Both the position numbers and the translations under genes were made by a program. Below, one piece after another: positions 25,330-33,526 of a stretch of DNA of 55,596 bases. The stretch is from assembly GCA_002413785.1 (NCBI GenBank), contig DHXR01000064.1:87055-142650 (forward strand). The letters are read 5' to 3'. The notes under the pieces are model-generated. The model did no database searches. It had not been told where the DNA came from and was given only the letters and a program-made list of their open reading frames with translations. The number at the start of each line of letters is the position of its first letter. Position 1 is the first letter of the stretch. The DNA comes from Mucilaginibacter sp. UBA5151 (lineage in GTDB: Bacteria > Bacteroidota > Bacteroidia > Sphingobacteriales > Sphingobacteriaceae).

Positions 25330-26533
25330 CTAATTCTCCGGCTATAACGTTTAAACTACTCATGTTAATTATCGCATCTGATAACAGCATTCCGCGGCTC
25401 ATTGGCGCATACATCTGGTAATTGATGAAGCTTGGCCTGCGGAAATGCAAGCGGTATGGCGAACGTCCGCCATCGTTTACAAGGTAAAAGCCCAGTTCGC
25501 CGTTACCGCCTTCAACTGAGTGATAAACTTCAGTCGTTGGGGTTGGTATTTCGCCCATCACTATTTTAAAGTGATAGATCAACGCCTCCATGTTGTTATA
25601 AACATCCTCTTTTGGAGGAAGGTAAAAGTCGGGTACATCCGCATGGAAAATATCCGAAGGTTCTTTTTCTATTTTTGCCAAAGCCTGTTCTATCAGGCGT
25701 AAGCTTTGCCACATTTCCTCCTGGCGTACCAGATAGCGGCTATACACATCGCCGTTATCACCCACAGGAACTTCAAACTCAAAATCTTCGTAAGAGCAAT
25801 AGGGGTTCATGGCCCTCACATCATAATCAACACCTGTTGCGCGGAGTATAGGGCCGCTCCAGCTATAACTCAATGCATCTTCGGCAGTAACTGCGGCAAC
25901 ATCCCTGGTACGGTCAATAAAAATGCGGTTACGTTTGGTAAGATTTTCAAATTCCTTCAGTACAACCGGGTATTCCTTTAAAAACTTACGTAATTTTCTA
26001 AAAGCTATATCGTTGAAATTGCGTTCAAAACCGCCTATGCGGCCAATATTGGTAGTCAGTCGCGAACCGCAAACCTCTTCGTAAATTTCATAAATAGCCT
26101 CACGGTACTCCATCACGTAAAAGAACCCTGTGGCGGCGCCGGTATCAACCGCCAGTACGCTGTTACAGATCAAATGGTCGGAAATACGGGCCAGTTCCAT
26201 AATGATGATGCGCAAATAATCTACCCGTTTTGGGGTTTCAATGCCTAACAGCTTTTCAACTGTCATGTGCCAGCCCATGTTATTGATAGGCGACGAACAA
26301 TAGTTCAGTCTGTCGGTAAGCGGGGTGATCTGATAAAATGGCCGGTGTTCGGCAATTTTTTCAAAAGCGCGGTGGATGTAACCAATAGTGGATACGCCGC
26401 TTACAATTCTTTCGCCATCCAGTTGCAGCACATTCTGGAATACACCATGGGTTGCAGGGTGGGTTGGCCCCAGGTTAAGGGTTGAAAGCTCGTTTTGCGG
26501 GTCGTTATCTGTATATACCGGGTGGTTCTGCAT
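25322..26533 (-). CDS. nuoD: NADH-quinone oxidoreductase subunit D
   Basis: The 403-residue 49-kDa-type subunit helps form the quinone site. It has the opening NLGPTHPATHGVFQNVLQLD with the conserved histidines, GYIHRAFEKIAEHRPF, the NNMGWHMTVEKLLGIETPKR segment and the C-terminal VIAGELDA. NuoC and NuoD are separate genes here and not fused. It lies 5 bp after nuoC. Confidence 0.97.
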   Translation of the reverse strand: MQNHPVYTDNDPQNELSTLNLGPTHPATHGVFQNVLQLDGERIVSGVSTIGYIHRAFEKIAEHRPFYQITPLTDRLNYCSSPINNMGWHMTVEKLLGIETPKRVDYLRIIIMELARISDHLICNSVLAVDTGAATGFFYVMEYREAIYEIYEEVCGSRLTTNIGRIGGFERNFNDIAFRKLRKFLKEYPVVLKEFENLTKRNRIFIDRTRDVAAVTAEDALSYSWSGPILRATGVDYDVRAMNPYCSYEDFEFEVPVGDNGDVYSRYLVRQEEMWQSLRLIEQALAKIEKEPSDIFHADVPDFYLPPKEDVYNNMEALIYHFKIVMGEIPTPTTEVYHSVEGGNGELGFYLVNDGGRSPYRLHFRRPSFINYQMYAPMSRGMLLSDAIINMSSLNVIAGELDA

Positions 26534-26538
26534 TGCTG

Positions 26539-27042
26539 TTATCTTCCAAAAAAATAATCTTTTTTATCAACACGGTTAGGGTCTTCCAGCGGGAATTCTT
26601 TCCGCATCGGAAAGACCACCATATCGTCAACATTTAATATCCTGCGCAGGTCGGGATGTCCGTCAAAAATCACCCCGAAAAAGTCGTAGGTTTCTCTTTC
26701 CATCCAGTTAGCGCCATTCCACAACACTGTTGCGGTGGGGATATGTTCATCGCCATCTTTCAAAAAAACCTTTAGACGAACGCGTACATTATTTACCAGA
26801 CTGTGTAAATGATAAATAACCCCGATAGGTTTTTCCAGGTCGGGATAATGGATGCCGGTAATATCTGTTAAAAAAACAAACTGGAGTTCGGGGTCTGTTT
26901 TTAAATAAGTTAAAATATCAATAATCTGCTCACGGCCTGTTTCAAGGGTTAATAAGCCAAAGGGTTCGCCAAGTAAGGTCAGTTGGTTGTTAAACTTATC
27001 TGTGATCTTTTTTAAGAGCGCTTCGTTTGTTAGTTTAGCCAT
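26539..27042 (-). CDS. nuoC: NADH-quinone oxidoreductase subunit C
   Basis: The 167-residue 30-kDa-type subunit has LTDITGIHYPD, NWMERETYDFFGVIFDGHPD and LRRILNVDDM with FPLEDPNRVDKKDYFF at the end. It is a structural subunit of the peripheral arm next to NuoD. Its start overlaps the nuoB stop by one base. Confidence 0.95.
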   Translation of the reverse strand: MAKLTNEALLKKITDKFNNQLTLLGEPFGLLTLETGREQIIDILTYLKTDPELQFVFLTDITGIHYPDLEKPIGVIYHLHSLVNNVRVRLKVFLKDGDEHIPTATVLWNGANWMERETYDFFGVIFDGHPDLRRILNVDDMVVFPMRKEFPLEDPNRVDKKDYFFGR

Positions 27043-27584
27043 TATAATATTCCGTATGAAGCTAATAGTTTTTGATATTCCGGTTCATTTCTGCGGCGCA
27101 AGGTTTCGGTTTGTACCAATTTTTGAATATCCATAAAGCCATCGATGATCGCTTCGGGACGTGGCGGGCACCCGGGCACATACACATCAACCGGGATCAC
27201 TTCGTCAATTCCCTGTAAAACAGAGTAGGTATCAAAAATGCCCCCGCTCGAAGCACAGGCGCCAACGGCCATTACCCAGCGGGGTTCGGCCATTTGAATA
27301 TAAACCTGCCTTAGTACGGGGCCCATTTTTTTAGAGATAGTACCCATAACCATTAAAAGGTCTGCCTGACGGGGTGAGAAACTTAAGCGTTCTGCTCCAA
27401 ACCTGGCCAGGTCATAGTGCGGCGACATGGTGGCCATAAACTCAATCCCGCAGCATGAAGTTGCGAATGGTAATGGCCATAAAGAATATGAACGTGCAAT
27501 GCCTATTGCTTTATCAAGCGAGGTAGCGAAAAATCCTGCTCCTTCTACGCCAGCCGGGGCATCAACTAATTGAATATCACTCAT
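27042..27584 (-). CDS. nuoB: NADH-quinone oxidoreductase subunit B
   Basis: The 180-residue protein binds cluster N2, the last iron-sulfur centre before quinone. The ligands are in ATSCCGIEFMA, GACASSGGIFDTYS and VYVPGCPPRPEAIIDG. Length is normal. A 328-bp gap filled with MITE-like repeats separates it from nuoA, unusual in an otherwise tight operon. Confidence 0.97.
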   Translation of the reverse strand: MSDIQLVDAPAGVEGAGFFATSLDKAIGIARSYSLWPLPFATSCCGIEFMATMSPHYDLARFGAERLSFSPRQADLLMVMGTISKKMGPVLRQVYIQMAEPRWVMAVGACASSGGIFDTYSVLQGIDEVIPVDVYVPGCPPRPEAIIDGFMDIQKLVQTETLRRRNEPEYQKLLASYGIL

Positions 27585-27689
27585 GATCTATTTGATACAA
27601 AAACCTAACGATGAGGCAAATTTACAACAATTTACTATGTAACAATTACACTATGCTAAAGTAAATATATTTAGAACCAGTCTAAACAG

Positions 27690-27828
27690 GCCTCACCTAA
27701 ATCCTCTCCAAAGGAGAGGACTTTAACTTCACTCTTTATTAAGCTTCCGTCTTTGGCGGAACTTTTTGATTTTCTTCACCTAAATGCCCATTTAGAACCC
27801 TCTCCTTTGGAGAGGGCAGGGTGAGGCC
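27690..27828. mobile_element. MITE-like element (GCCTCACC family) between nuoA and nuoB
   Basis: The left arm starts GCCTCACCTAAATCCTCTCC and continues AAAGGAGAGG. The right arm ends CTCTCCTTTGGAGAGGGCAG then GGTGAGGCC, its imperfect inverse. Each arm contains the palindrome CCTCTCCAAAGGAGAGG. Copies of the same family lie at 46330-46415 and 49346-49465. There is no coding capacity. It occupies the 328-bp gap 27585-27912 together with an additional right half-copy. Confidence 0.75.
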
Positions 27829-27873
27829 TAACGCCCGGTTCAAAGATGCTTAATTTAAAAAATTCTCCTCAGA

Positions 27874-27912
27874 ATCCTCTCCTTTGGAGAGGGCAGGGAG
27901 AGGCCAAACGCC
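27874..27912. repeat. Half-copy of the GCCTCACC MITE abutting the nuoA stop
   Basis: TCCTCTCCTTTGGAGAGG followed by GCAGGGAGAGGCCAAACGCC matches the right arm of the full elements. It ends at 27912, immediately next to the nuoA stop codon (27913-27915). Confidence 0.7.
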
Positions 27913-28284
27913 TTAATCCCAATCCAGCGCTTTCTTTTTTATCACGTAAATAAAACCAAGCAGGAGGGTACCCATAAAAATAAACATCTCTACCATACCA
28001 TCTTTGCCAAGGTCCCTGAAATTTACCGCCCAGGGGTACATAAATATTACTTCCACATCAAACAGTACGAACAGGATGGCCACCAAAAAGTACTTGATCG
28101 AAATAGGCGTTCGCGCATTCCCGATCACCTCGATGCCTGATTCGAAGGTTGTTAATTTATCTTTTGTTTTTCTGTTCGGGCCAATTTTGTGGGTTACAAA
28201 CATAACGACTACCACAAACGCCATTGCTACTATCATTTGAAAAATGATGGGCAAAAAATTAACGGGCAAACTGTGTACTTCCAT
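27913..28284 (-). CDS. nuoA: NADH-quinone oxidoreductase subunit A
   Basis: The 123-residue protein (start MEVHSLPVNFLP) has three membrane helices and the loop segment KLTTFESGIEV with FLVAILFVLFDVEVIFMYPW, which lies at the junction with the peripheral arm. It is the first gene of the nuo operon. The upstream in-frame ATG at 28329 lies in the terminator hairpin of the preceding operon, and a TATATTTG promoter box sits between the two, so the shorter start is preferred. Confidence 0.95.
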   Translation of the reverse strand: MEVHSLPVNFLPIIFQMIVAMAFVVVVMFVTHKIGPNRKTKDKLTTFESGIEVIGNARTPISIKYFLVAILFVLFDVEVIFMYPWAVNFRDLGKDGMVEMFIFMGTLLLGFIYVIKKKALDWD

Positions 28285-28288
28285 GGTG

Positions 28289-28296
28289 CAAATATA
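28289..28296 (-). promoter_or_regulatory. Possible -7 box of the nuo operon promoter
   Basis: TATATTTG (28296-28289) matches the Bacteroidota TAnnTTTG box and ends only 4 bp before the chosen nuoA start codon. Transcription would begin at or very near the ATG, giving an almost leaderless mRNA. The -33 part is not clear. Confidence 0.4.
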
Positions 28297-28312
28297 CAAA
28301 TGGATTGATAAT

Positions 28313-28350
28313 AAAAAAGCCCTCTCCAATAAATTGGAGAGGGCTTTTTT
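28313..28350 (-). terminator. Intrinsic terminator between the TPR gene and the nuo operon
   Basis: AAAAAAGCCCTCTCCAAT and its perfect inverse separated by two bases form a long stem, with a T run on both strands. It separates the Ton operon from nuoA. Its core CCCTCTCCAA/TTGGAGAGGG resembles the arms of the GCCTCACC MITE family, so it may derive from one. Confidence 0.85.
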
Positions 28351-28368
28351 ATTATTTAGAAAAATTAT

Positions 28369-30108
28369 TTACTTGGTTTTTCCTGAAGTTTGGAAATAGT
28401 AAACAACTCTGGCTTCCGTCGGGTCCAGATCTTTTGCTTTGTTAAAATAATCTAAAGCTTTGGCGTGGTCTTTGTCCTTAAATTCGGCGTAATTACCTAA
28501 ATAAACGTATGCATCAATCAAATTGCCCTTTGTTTCATCATCAGGAGCTCCGCCTTTTGCAAGAAATAACTGGATATATTGTTCATAATAAGGTTTTGCA
28601 ATACCTTTAATGTTATTCCTGTCTGATCCTTCTTCAAAATCTTTTACACCTGCATGTAAAAATACAATTGGCGCATTTGGCTTTGGTAGTTTGCGTTCAA
28701 CATAAGTAAGCGCTGAATCGGCTTTTGTGAGCAAGGTCGAATCAGGCTTAAATGTCTTATCAGTTAATGATTTACGGTACTGCCCCTTATATGCCTGATA
28801 ATAGCTGTATCCTTCATGAAAATGATCCATGAGTTTAGCCTTGCGGGACTTTTCAGCAAAGGTATGGTAGGCATCGCCTGCGTCCTGGTATTTTTTCAAC
28901 GCATACAGTGAGCCTGCAATTTCACCATAAATATCAACCTGGCTGGTGTCTAATGACAGGGCTTTTCTAAGATCACGTACCCCTAATGAATCTTTCTTAT
29001 TTGCCAGTTCCAGCTTACCTAAAACTAAATAATCACGCGGGATAAGGCGTTTCGGGTCGGCTTCGTTAATCCATTTGGTAATTGCTGTTAAGCCGTTGGT
29101 ATAATCTTTATTTTCAAAGGCGGCGTAACCTAAATAACGGTACACCCTTAAATTACTCTTTGCTGAAGCAGTAAGGTCGGTAGCCACTTTTTGCAAAGTG
29201 GGGTAGTCTTTTGCGTCGATCAGGAAGTCGGCATAGCGCATTTGCGATTCAGTCGAATAATCAGTCAGGTTGATGTATTTTTTATAGTTATCAACCGCCT
29301 GAACAATTTTAGCATCATGCTGAGATGGGTCGGTCCAAGCCCAGCGTATATCAGTTTCGGCCCATTCGCGGTATGCCGGTCCGAAATTTGGGTCAATTGC
29401 CAGAGCTGCCTTGAATTGTTTTTCCGAATCCTCGAAATTGTCGGCAAACCGCCATAGAACGCCTTCGGCAACATTGGCCGCAGCCAGTTTTGGGTCAATG
29501 GTTAAAGCTGTTGAGTAACCATTATATGCATCAGTGCTTTTTAACTGCGACCGGTTGGCATCCCCTAAGGCTACATATATCTGGGCGTCTTTAGGATTGG
29601 CAAGCAACCCTTTATTCAAAATGGCAATGGCTGCAGCGGCATCGGCCGGGGCAATTTTTGCCCCATTTGGGCCCACGGCGCTTCCGGTAAGGGGTAACAG
29701 ATAAGCCTGGCCTACATATAAAAATGGTGTACTGTTCTTTTTACCTGCCAGCTCAATAGCCGAGTTGAAATTGGATGTTGCACCAGCCGCATCTTTTTCC
29801 ATGTGGGCAACAGCGCCTAAGCCTGCAAAGTTTAAAGCAGATTTACCGTTAACCGCCAATCCTTTGTTAAAGGTTGCTTTAGCCGAATCAAGGTAATCCT
29901 GTTTTATATATACCCATCCCAGGTAAAAGAAATTTTCATCTTTATCTGCCTGGGTATGCGTAAGGTTTTTCAGCATCGACTTAGCCTTCTGATATTGCTC
30001 ATCATCAATCGCCTTTTTAGCATCGGATAAGCTTTGCGAAAAAGCGGACGATCCTATAAATAAGAATCCCAACCCCGCGGCCGCTATTTTACTGGTAATT
30101 TTCATCAT
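28369..30108 (-). CDS. Secreted TPR-repeat protein of the Ton operon
   Basis: The 579-residue protein has a signal peptide (about residues 1-25, ending SSAFS) and repeated 34-residue TPR helices across its length, for example DENFFYLGWVYIKQDYLDSA, DAQIYVALGDANRS and VYVYLGNYAEF-like units at the end. TPR solenoids mediate protein interactions. It closes an operon of ExbB, ExbD, TonB and PstS-like genes, so it probably works in the periplasm with that system. The exact partner is unknown. The start may be Met2. Confidence 0.85.
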   Translation of the reverse strand: MMKITSKIAAAGLGFLFIGSSAFSQSLSDAKKAIDDEQYQKAKSMLKNLTHTQADKDENFFYLGWVYIKQDYLDSAKATFNKGLAVNGKSALNFAGLGAVAHMEKDAAGATSNFNSAIELAGKKNSTPFLYVGQAYLLPLTGSAVGPNGAKIAPADAAAAIAILNKGLLANPKDAQIYVALGDANRSQLKSTDAYNGYSTALTIDPKLAAANVAEGVLWRFADNFEDSEKQFKAALAIDPNFGPAYREWAETDIRWAWTDPSQHDAKIVQAVDNYKKYINLTDYSTESQMRYADFLIDAKDYPTLQKVATDLTASAKSNLRVYRYLGYAAFENKDYTNGLTAITKWINEADPKRLIPRDYLVLGKLELANKKDSLGVRDLRKALSLDTSQVDIYGEIAGSLYALKKYQDAGDAYHTFAEKSRKAKLMDHFHEGYSYYQAYKGQYRKSLTDKTFKPDSTLLTKADSALTYVERKLPKPNAPIVFLHAGVKDFEEGSDRNNIKGIAKPYYEQYIQLFLAKGGAPDDETKGNLIDAYVYLGNYAEFKDKDHAKALDYFNKAKDLDPTEARVVYYFQTSGKTK

Positions 30109-30224
30109 TATTAATCTTCGTATTTTGTTATATTTCTTTGAACTAATTCCGTTTCATTATGCAATTATATGTCTTTTAGCGTAAACTTTTATATATAAAC
30201 TGATACAAAATTGCCACAAAATTG

Positions 30225-31169
30225 CTATAACCGTATTTTTTTCTCTATGGTAATCTCCCTTCCGGGGATGGTATCGGGCAAAAGACCCGATTTTAAGATT
30301 ATTCTTTGCCCCCTGTCACTTTTCATAAACCCTGCAAATTCCATACCCAAACCGTATTTTCCGGTGCAATTTAATATATAAAGATTCCGGGTCAAAGGGT
30401 ATTGCTTTAACGCCAGTGTATTTTGCGATGGCGAATAATACTGCGCATCGGGGTCTTTTCCGGTATCATCTTTTACTGCAACAATTTTAACCTTCCTAAC
30501 GGCATCGGCATAATCTTTATCCGGATCGTTGAGCCAGCTAAAACCGGTTATCCCCAATGCGTCCGGGTGTTCACTTACATATTTTATAACTTCTTTGTTT
30601 GATTTGAGCGAGTAAATATTTTTTTGCGTGAAACCCTTAACCCCTGAAAAGTCTTTCAAATACCTTACTAAGCTTGAGTTGGCATTATCAAAAACGATAT
30701 TTTTATCCGTTTTAGTATCGCCGTTCAATATTTTCTTTATTTCGCTTACGGTTATCGTCGTATCCTTCGACGCCTGGTTTACAATTAATGCAACGGCGTC
30801 AATGGCAAAGCGGTCGATTACCGGTTTTAAGTTTTTGTTTCTTAACAGGGCGGCCTTTTCGGTAGCGGTTAAATCGCGCGACAGGATCACTACCCTGGCG
30901 CTGTCATCCAATAAAAGGTTTACCACGCTGTTTTCGGGGGCATATACTATTTTCGGGTGTACTTTGGTGTAGGTAGCTTTAAAAACATAAAGCTCTTCAT
31001 CAACTATTGGTTGAAAAGATTCATCCACAACAAACTCGGCGTTGTTGCTTGTAAATCTGTCGGGGTCCTCCGTTTGAGTTTTATGTTTACAGCCCTGTAA
31101 CAGCGCAAATGCCCCAACTGTTGCCAGGACAGATAAAGCGACCCATAAATATTTTATATTATATTTCAT
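30225..31169 (-). CDS. PstS-like substrate-binding lipoprotein
   Basis: The 314-residue protein has a lipoprotein signal ending LLQGC (Cys27). It then has the features of phosphate-binding-type periplasmic proteins: VVILSRDLTATEK, FAIDAVALIVNQASKDTTIT, and a late YPLTRNLYILN. It lacks an associated ABC permease in this window. Its place in a TonB-ExbBD operon is a recurrent Bacteroidota arrangement, and its role there is unknown. It overlaps the preceding small membrane gene by 11 bp. Confidence 0.85.
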   Translation of the reverse strand: MKYNIKYLWVALSVLATVGAFALLQGCKHKTQTEDPDRFTSNNAEFVVDESFQPIVDEELYVFKATYTKVHPKIVYAPENSVVNLLLDDSARVVILSRDLTATEKAALLRNKNLKPVIDRFAIDAVALIVNQASKDTTITVSEIKKILNGDTKTDKNIVFDNANSSLVRYLKDFSGVKGFTQKNIYSLKSNKEVIKYVSEHPDALGITGFSWLNDPDKDYADAVRKVKIVAVKDDTGKDPDAQYYSPSQNTLALKQYPLTRNLYILNCTGKYGLGMEFAGFMKSDRGQRIILKSGLLPDTIPGREITIEKKIRL

Positions 31170-31386
31170 CCCGCCCCCTTTTTAGTATTCGTGAAAAACG
31201 TAATATCCCATAAAGTATGATGATGGTTCCAAATCCTATTCTTTGAAGTTTTGAGATGTTCGGCAGCATTTTATCCCAAAAAATAACCATTAAACCTAAG
31301 CAGCAAAAACAAATAAAGGCTGTAACTCCTAAAATAAGCAAAAATCGCCTTTTGGGCGATTTTTGCTCGTTATGATTTGATAACAT
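31159..31386 (-). CDS. Small membrane protein of the Ton operon
   Basis: The 75-residue protein has a basic N-terminus (EQKSPKRRF), then two hydrophobic helices (residues 15-35 and 47-60) and a basic end (RFSRILKRGRDEI). I do not recognise a family by name, but position between tonB and the PstS-like gene and the 11-bp overlap with the latter support it. Its 5' coding region contains a 13-bp perfect terminator-like hairpin. Confidence 0.7.
   Translation of the reverse strand: MLSNHNEQKSPKRRFLLILGVTAFICFCCLGLMVIFWDKMLPNISKLQRIGFGTIIILYGILRFSRILKRGRDEI
31337..31367 (-). terminator. Hairpin downstream of tonB, inside the next coding region
   Basis: AGCAAAAATCGCC and its perfect inverse are separated by 5 nt. 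On the minus strand, 27 bp after the tonB stop, the stem is followed by TTATTTTA. It could weaken transcription between tonB and the distal genes. The hairpin encodes residues 7-16 of the small membrane protein. Confidence 0.5.
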
Positions 31387-31393
31387 TGTTTTA

Positions 31394-32212
31394 TTATTCA
31401 GTTCCTAATGTAAAGGAGATCGGAACACTGTAGGCCACACGTACCGGGCGTCCGTTTTGGATCCCTGGTTTCCAGTGCGGTGATGCTTTGATTACGCGTA
31501 CTGCTTCTTCATCGCAACCATCGCCAATGCCCCGTGCAACTTTAACATCTGTTAATGAACCATCGCGTTCACATACGAAACTCACAATAACCCTGCCCTG
31601 TGTGCCGTTCTCTCTGGCAATGGCGGGATACCTGATGTTTTTGCTTAAGTACCTGCCAAAGGCATCCAAACCTCCCGGAAATTCCGGAACCTGTTCAACC
31701 GACGTAAAAATATGGTTGTTGTCTTCTTCGGTAACTTTAACCTCCGATGTACCTACAGGTTCATCAATGGTTACCTCGGCGTTTTTATCACCTTTCAGGT
31801 TTTTTTGACCCGGGTCGGCAACTTCAAGTTCTTTTACAGTCGGTGGTTTTTCTTTCACCTCAGCATCGGGCTTAACTACCGGCGGCGGGAATTTAACCTG
31901 GTCAACCTTTGGTTTAGGCGGCTCAGGCGGAGGTGGCGGAGGTGGTTTCTTTATGTCAACGGGCGGTGGCGAAAGTACCACGTTGGTGATCTTCACCTTT
32001 TCTTTGGCCGCAGGGACAAAACCCTGGATCATATTGAAAATTGTGTTTGCAGATATCAAAATAACAGAAAGCAGGACACCAATTATTAGGGCTTTGCGGG
32101 TGTTAACCCCGTTATCCTTTCTTAACTGGTAAGCGCCATAAGCTTTGTTACGGTCTGTAAAAACAAAATCAATCCATTTTTGGTCTAATATGTCTAATTT
32201 TGATCCAAACAT
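31394..32212 (-). CDS. tonB: Energy transducer TonB
   Basis: The 272-residue protein has a cytoplasmic start, one membrane helix (about residues 40-58, ALIIGVLLSVILISANTIF) and a Pro-rich spacer (KKPPPPPPPEPPKPK near 94-108). The C-terminal TonB domain has FPGGLDAFGRYLSKNIRYP and GRVIVSFVCERDGSL. It transmits the proton-motive force from ExbBD to outer membrane transporters. It follows two exbD genes and exbB. Confidence 0.95.
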   Translation of the reverse strand: MFGSKLDILDQKWIDFVFTDRNKAYGAYQLRKDNGVNTRKALIIGVLLSVILISANTIFNMIQGFVPAAKEKVKITNVVLSPPPVDIKKPPPPPPPEPPKPKVDQVKFPPPVVKPDAEVKEKPPTVKELEVADPGQKNLKGDKNAEVTIDEPVGTSEVKVTEEDNNHIFTSVEQVPEFPGGLDAFGRYLSKNIRYPAIARENGTQGRVIVSFVCERDGSLTDVKVARGIGDGCDEEAVRVIKASPHWKPGIQNGRPVRVAYSVPISFTLGTE

Positions 32213-32258
32213 TTTTTTGACTTTAATATTAATTAACGTTTTTAGTAATTAAAAATTA

Positions 32259-32798
32259 CTAGTAATTACCATTCTTTTGCAATTCGCCAACTTCCATTGG
32301 TGTGATTTTAACAATGGCGTAAGACTGCACATTGGTAATGCTCATTTCGTCGAGCGTATTCACCAGGTTCTCATAAGTTGATTTGTCACTCGGTTTTATC
32401 AAAACGATCATGAAATTATCGGGGGCTGCATGCGTCTCCGCAACTTTTTTCCCGTTTTCAATCAGCGCTTTGCGTAAACCATCCTTACCATAATTATCAA
32501 CGGTAGGCGCACTTTTACCAGGTTCGCCCATATACCATTCTATCTTGTTATGACTGCCCAAAAGTATGGTCATTGAACGGGTGGCGGCAACGGCCAACTG
32601 GCTTGTTTTCACTGAATTATCTGGCATGGCCAGGTCCATTGATTTCTTTTTACTTAGCGTAGTGGTAAGCATAAAGAAGGTAATCAGCAAGAAGGCCAAA
32701 TCAACCATTGCCGTAAGATCGACACGTGTTGATTGTTTTTTACTTCTTACTTTCCCGCCTTTATGTTTACCCCCGCCGGAGGTGTCTAATTCTGCCAT
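32259..32798 (-). CDS. exbD: ExbD/TolR family protein (second copy)
   Basis: The 179-residue protein has the ExbD membrane helix with the essential aspartate, RVDLTAMVDLAFLLITFFML. The periplasmic part includes an extra segment with GSHNKIEWYMGEPGKS before the final domain ending VKITPMEVGELQ. It forms the ion-driven motor with ExbB. Only 6 bp separate it from the first exbD. Confidence 0.92.
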   Translation of the reverse strand: MAELDTSGGGKHKGGKVRSKKQSTRVDLTAMVDLAFLLITFFMLTTTLSKKKSMDLAMPDNSVKTSQLAVAATRSMTILLGSHNKIEWYMGEPGKSAPTVDNYGKDGLRKALIENGKKVAETHAAPDNFMIVLIKPSDKSTYENLVNTLDEMSITNVQSYAIVKITPMEVGELQKNGNY

Positions 32799-32804
32799 AG
32801 CTTT

Positions 32805-33434
32805 TTATTTTTTAGGAGCCGCTCTCAGGTCGGTAATTAAATTAAACTTGAAAATTTTCTGTTTTCCTAACACGCCTATTATTTCATTGATTATAGGATA
32901 CTGTTCTTTACGGTCGCCCTTTATAGCAATTACCAGGTCCTTGTTATGCAAGCCCCTGTCAGCCTGGCGCGACAAATAGATCCAGTTACCTAACTCGTTG
33001 GTAGCAGTAGTATCCGTTGGAATACCGGGTTGTGGAAATCCTTTACGCTCATCCGGACGCAGATCAAGGAATTGTTTTAAATTGGCAATAGGTACGCCAA
33101 ACACTTCAAGCAGCGAAAATTTGGCTGTTTCTTCTGGTGTAAATACGATCTTGTATTTTTCTCCCATTGCCTTCAAAGCCTCAGCACGAATGTCAGATCC
33201 CGTAACAGAAAAAAAGATCTTGTCTTTACCGTCAACATTGCCGATGGTGATCATAGCAAGGTTGTCTTCCGCAACAGGCGTGGTTTTTGAGGAGAACGGG
33301 ACCTCAGCCTTGGTTGGGTCTTCAACCTTCGGCTTGGCAGTTAATATGAAAAATGTAAGTAACAGGAACGCCACATCGCACATAGCTGTCATATCTATGA
33401 AGGTGCTTTTCCTGGCAACTTTTACTCTAGGCAT
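32805..33434 (-). CDS. exbD: ExbD/TolR family protein (first copy)
   Basis: The 209-residue protein has FIDMTAMCDVAFLLLTFFIL with the essential aspartate. The periplasmic region is longer than the usual ExbD (about 140 residues), with an added stretch around residues 95-145 (FGVPIANLKQFLDL). The closing DLVIAIKGDRKEQYP is typical. Tandem, divergent ExbD copies are common in Bacteroidota and may form heterodimers. Confidence 0.92.
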   Translation of the reverse strand: MPRVKVARKSTFIDMTAMCDVAFLLLTFFILTAKPKVEDPTKAEVPFSSKTTPVAEDNLAMITIGNVDGKDKIFFSVTGSDIRAEALKAMGEKYKIVFTPEETAKFSLLEVFGVPIANLKQFLDLRPDERKGFPQPGIPTDTTATNELGNWIYLSRQADRGLHNKDLVIAIKGDRKEQYPIINEIIGVLGKQKIFKFNLITDLRAAPKK

Positions 33435-33526
33435 AATTTATTAATTTTAATATTACAATGTGTAATTGATTATACAACCTGCCCGGTTTTAGCCGGGCAG
33501 GTGAAACTAAGCACTAATGAGTCTGT

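Noticed and set aside
27913..28329. Longer nuoA start at 28329
   Set aside because: The added 15 residues would be read through the terminator hairpin of the upstream operon and lie upstream of the probable promoter box.
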